Assembly (NCBI GenBank): GCA_945897655.1
Contig: CAMDHB010000147.1
Location: forward strand, 1-7,991
Source of the DNA: Pseudorhodobacter antarcticus
Lineage (GTDB): Bacteria; Pseudomonadota; Alphaproteobacteria; Rhodobacterales; Rhodobacteraceae
Direction: 5' to 3'
Length of the DNA stretch: 7,991 nucleotides
Shown here: in pieces, positions 5,840 through 7,991 of the stretch
Layout of the letters: every line of letters starts with the position of its first letter
How positions within the stretch are numbered: the stretch's first letter is position 1
Made by a program: the position numbers and the translations under genes
Notes under the pieces: generated by a model
What the model saw: only the letters and a program-made list of their open reading frames with translations
What the model was told of the DNA's origin: nothing
Databases searched by the model: none

Positions 5840-6952
5840 ATGCCCCAACCCGCCCAAGCCCTTTGTCACAGCATCCTCTCCCGCAGCCGCCCTGACCATT
5901 TCGGCCCAACGCTTCTGTCAGATTTCACGCTGGACCCCGCCCAACCCGTGCCCACGCAAACGCTCTTGGGCCCGCTTTGGTCGCTCTATGGCTTGGACCT
6001 TGCGGCAGGCGTCGCAGTCTTTGTCGAAACCCCACCCGAACTTGACTTGTCCACCGCCGCCTTCGTGCAGCTGGACCAGTTCAAACACGCCTTGCGCGTG
6101 ATAACAGTCGCCCCGCCCGACCTGCCTGCCGTGGCCGCCCTGATGCCCGAACCTGACCAGCGTATCTTCCTGTTCTCGATGGGCCGCTGCGGCTCGACCC
6201 TCGCCAGCAAGATGCTCGCACAGGTCCCCGGCGTCTACAGCCTCTCCGAACCCGGCCCGTATCTCGCCCTCGCCCTCGCCCGCCACACTCTGCCCCGCCA
6301 AGAACAGCAAACCCTGCTCACGTCCCTGACCCGGCTCCTCTTTCGCCCCCGCTCGCCCCTAGACCGCGTTCTGGCGCTCAAATTCCACAGCCAGGTCCTG
6401 TTTCAGGCCGATCTGATCTGGGCCGCCTTCCCCGACGCAAGCTTTGTCTTTCAATACCGCGACGGCGTGTCTTGGGCCAAATCCTTCAGCCGTTTCATGC
6501 AGATGATGAACGTCCCCCTCCTGCTGCAAGGCGACGCCACGACCTTCAGCTGGATGATGATGGCCGCCGCCGCCCCCTTCAGCGAATTGCAGGCCCTGCA
6601 TGACACCAACCAGACCCTGCATCACGAAGACCTGCTCGCCCCCACCTGGGCGCAGCACATGCAGGAATACCAACGCCTTCGCAGTTTGGACATGCCGATC
6701 TTCCCCCTGCGCTATGACGCTCTGAACGCCGATCCTGCGGGATCGCTGACTGCCCTTCTGTCCCATTGCGGCCTGCCCCCCCTCAACCCCGACCGCCTGG
6801 CCCAGGTTCTGTCCCATGACAGCCAAGAGGGCACCGTTCTTGCCCGCAGCGCCGCACCCTCCGGCTTTACCGCCGACAACGCCACCCGCTTCCGCGCCCT
6901 CTTGTCCCGCGTCGCACCCGGCCTTGACCCCGACACAGTCCTGCCCGTCTGA
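5840..6952 (+). CDS. PAPS-dependent sulfotransferase family protein
   Basis: A 370-residue protein whose residues 107-335 carry the sulfotransferase fold signatures. RIFLFSMGRCGSTLASKML (108-126) is the 5'-phosphosulfate-binding loop in the Arg-containing form seen in carbohydrate and many bacterial sulfotransferases. FVFQYRDGVSWAKSF (202-216) is the 3'-phosphate-binding element, with Arg207 and Ser215 eight residues apart as in known family structures. LRYDALNADPAGSL (290-303) matches the common RYEDL-type segment, and DSQEGT (327-332) a late conserved turn. The first 100 residues are not recognised and may be a lineage-specific domain. No signal peptide or membrane helix is evident, so it is probably cytosolic. 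The acceptor is unknown. The ATG at 5840 is preceded by CGAGG with 7 nt spacing, a clear ribosome site; an in-frame TTG at 5822 is less likely. The gene lies alone on the plus strand between ftsY and the transporter operon. Base and codon use resemble its neighbours. Confidence 0.82.
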   Translation: MPQPAQALCHSILSRSRPDHFGPTLLSDFTLDPAQPVPTQTLLGPLWSLYGLDLAAGVAVFVETPPELDLSTAAFVQLDQFKHALRVITVAPPDLPAVAALMPEPDQRIFLFSMGRCGSTLASKMLAQVPGVYSLSEPGPYLALALARHTLPRQEQQTLLTSLTRLLFRPRSPLDRVLALKFHSQVLFQADLIWAAFPDASFVFQYRDGVSWAKSFSRFMQMMNVPLLLQGDATTFSWMMMAAAAPFSELQALHDTNQTLHHEDLLAPTWAQHMQEYQRLRSLDMPIFPLRYDALNADPAGSLTALLSHCGLPPLNPDRLAQVLSHDSQEGTVLARSAAPSGFTADNATRFRALLSRVAPGLDPDTVLPV

Positions 6953-6997
6953 CTCGACCAAAAGGTTTCCACCTGGTTAACAGAAAAACGTAAACTA

Positions 6998-7011
6998 TTG
7001 ATATAAATCAA
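6998..7011. promoter_or_regulatory. perfect FNR/FnrL-type box in a convergent intergenic gap
   Basis: TTGAT-ATAA-ATCAA matches the FNR consensus TTGAT-N4-ATCAA at all ten defined positions, and the flanking A and T extend it to a 16-bp dyad (6997-7012). It lies between the 3' ends of the sulfotransferase gene (6952) and ftsY (7045), so neither flanking gene starts here. I find no convincing -10 at class II activator distance on either strand. It could control a small RNA or antisense transcript, be a remnant of a lost promoter, or be a chance dyad in an AT-rich spot. Confidence 0.5.
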
Positions 7012-7018
7012 TATTCCA

Positions 7019-7040
7019 AAGTGTCCACATGTGGACACTT
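7019..7040. repeat. perfect 22-bp palindrome between convergent gene ends
   Basis: The left arm AAGTGTCCACA is followed directly by its exact reverse complement, giving 11 bp with no spacer. It begins 4 nt past the ftsY stop on the minus strand and lies 66 nt after the sulfotransferase stop. As RNA it could form a 9-bp stem with a CATG loop and act as a transcription end for ftsY, but the following sequence (TGGAATATT) lacks a proper T run, and toward plus there is none at all. A dimeric protein binding site fits the perfect symmetry equally well. Confidence 0.75.
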
Positions 7041-7044
7041 CAGC

Positions 7045-7991
7045 CTAGCCGTCCAAACCCACCAAAGCCCGGGCAAATTCCTGCGGATCAAACGGCGCCA
7101 AATCATCAATCTGCTCACCCACCCCGATCGCATGAATTGGCAGACCAAACTTGTCCGCCAGCGCCACCAGCACCCCACCCCGCGCCGTCCCGTCCAGCTT
7201 GGTCATGACCAACCCCGACACATCGGCAATCTTGCGGAAAATCTCGACCTGCGTCAGCGCATTCTGCCCCGTCGTCGCATCCAGAACCAACAGGGTATTA
7301 TGCGGCGCCGTCGGATCAACCTTACTCAGCACCCGGACAATCTTGGCCAACTCCTCCATCAGATCCGCCCGGTTCTGCAACCGCCCCGCCGTGTCGATCA
7401 TCAGCAGATCCGCCCCCTCCGCCCGCGCCCGCGTCAGCGCATCAAACGCCAGCGAAGCGGGATCGGACCCCTCCGGCGCCGTCATCACTGGCACCCCCGC
7501 CCGCTGCCCCCAGATCTGCAACTGCTCCACCGCCGCCGCCCGGAACGTGTCGCCCGCCGCAATCACCACCGTCTTGCCCGCCGCCTTGAACTGGCTGGCC
7601 AGCTTGCCAATCGTGGTCGTCTTGCCCGACCCGTTGACCCCCACCACCAACACGACCTGAGGTTTCTGCGGGTACAGCGGCAAAGGCCGCGCCACGGCTG
7701 CCATGATCCGCGCCACCTCATCCGCCAGCGCGCCCTGCAACTCCCCGGTCGAGACCCGCTTGCCCCGCCACACCGCCGCAATATTCGCCGTCACCCGCAG
7801 CGCCGTATCGACCCCCAGATCGGCCTGGATCAGCACGTCCTCCAGGCTTTCCAGCATCGCATCATCCACCACCCGCCGGTTTTCATCCCGCCCGATCAGG
7901 CGACCCAGCAGCGACGGCTTGGCAGCCTCGGGTGCCGCCTCCGTCACCAGCGCATCCAGACCTTCGCTGATCTTGTCAGAAGACCGGAACA
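7045..7991 (-). CDS. ftsY: signal recognition particle receptor FtsY (SRP GTPase), 5' end beyond window
   Basis: FtsY is the membrane-associated receptor GTPase that docks SRP-ribosome complexes at the SecYEG translocon for co-translational insertion of membrane proteins. The visible 314 residues contain the whole NG domain. The N domain is near 35-95 (LEDVLIQADLGVDTA at 49-63). G1 is GVNGSGKTTTIGK (117-129), followed by DTFRAAAVEQL (147-157), G3 DTAGRLQNR (199-207), G4 TKLDGTARGG (263-272) and the C-terminal GVGEQIDDLAPFDP block (289-302). The frame remains open to the right edge, and the first visible residues (FRSSDKISEGLDAL) match the segment that follows the short membrane-binding N-terminus of the family, so only roughly 10-20 codons should be missing. 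A GTG at 7947 is an internal codon, not the start. There is no long acidic A domain, as is usual for alphaproteobacterial FtsY. The gene converges on the sulfotransferase gene, and a 22-bp palindrome follows its stop. Confidence 0.97.
   Translation of the reverse strand, partial: FRSSDKISEGLDALVTEAAPEAAKPSLLGRLIGRDENRRVVDDAMLESLEDVLIQADLGVDTALRVTANIAAVWRGKRVSTGELQGALADEVARIMAAVARPLPLYPQKPQVVLVVGVNGSGKTTTIGKLASQFKAAGKTVVIAAGDTFRAAAVEQLQIWGQRAGVPVMTAPEGSDPASLAFDALTRARAEGADLLMIDTAGRLQNRADLMEELAKIVRVLSKVDPTAPHNTLLVLDATTGQNALTQVEIFRKIADVSGLVMTKLDGTARGGVLVALADKFGLPIHAIGVGEQIDDLAPFDPQEFARALVGLDG

Noticed and set aside
7021..7038. Central palindrome as a ParB parS site
   Set aside because: Only the outer TGT/ACA agree with the TGTTTCAC-type half-site; the core differs.
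7021..7038. Pair of facing DnaA boxes within the palindrome
   Set aside because: Each half (GTGTCCACA) matches TTATCCACA at only 7 of 9 positions, and there is no cluster of further boxes or origin context.
7945..7947. GTG at 7947 as the ftsY start
   Set aside because: The frame continues upstream with typical FtsY sequence (SSDKISEGLDAL) and no ribosome site precedes the GTG.

Overview
This window reads as chromosomal DNA of a high-GC alphaproteobacterium, most likely of the Rhodobacterales (Rhodobacteraceae). Support comes from the strongly GC-biased third codon positions, a SAM-II riboswitch (a class typical of alphaproteobacteria) in front of metZ, a perfect FNR/FnrL-type box, and protein sequences (FolE2, MetZ, YciB-like, FtsY) that read like that group. 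No mobile element, rRNA, tRNA or CRISPR array was seen, and there is no gene-free stretch over 300 bases.

Layout. (1) Bases 1-2326, minus strand: metZ (O-succinylhomoserine sulfhydrylase), then a CPBP-family membrane protease starting 1 nt after the metZ stop, then a 114-nt gap with its own candidate promoter, then folE2 (type IB GTP cyclohydrolase), which is cut by the window edge. (2) Bases 2327-2579: a dense control region. Reading toward metZ it holds three tandem 12-bp repeats, a TTGACG-N17-TATCCC promoter, a SAM-II riboswitch starting at about the transcription start, and an intrinsic terminator 15 nt before the metZ ATG. (3) Bases 2580-3518, plus strand: an alpha/beta hydrolase, divergent from metZ. 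(4) Bases 3520-5714, minus strand: an operon of an EamA/DMT transporter, a YciB/IspZ-family membrane protein (4-nt overlap with the transporter) and an unrecognised six-helix membrane protein. (5) Bases 5840-6952, plus strand: a PAPS-type sulfotransferase, divergent from the transporter operon. (6) Bases 6953-7044: a short AT-rich gap between two convergent gene ends, holding a perfect FNR box and a perfect 22-bp palindrome. (7) Bases 7045-7991, minus strand: ftsY, the SRP receptor GTPase, running off the right edge.

How the parts fit. The metZ leader points to SAM feedback on homocysteine synthesis, probably by transcription termination. FolE2 opens folate synthesis, and folate supplies the methyl group for the next step to methionine, so its position two genes downstream of metZ may be meaningful, although it appears to have its own promoter. 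FtsY, YciB and the transporter are membrane-biogenesis or envelope genes; the sulfotransferase gene sits between ftsY and the transporter operon in the opposite orientation. The least explained sequence is the 92-nt convergent gap with the FNR box and the long palindrome.
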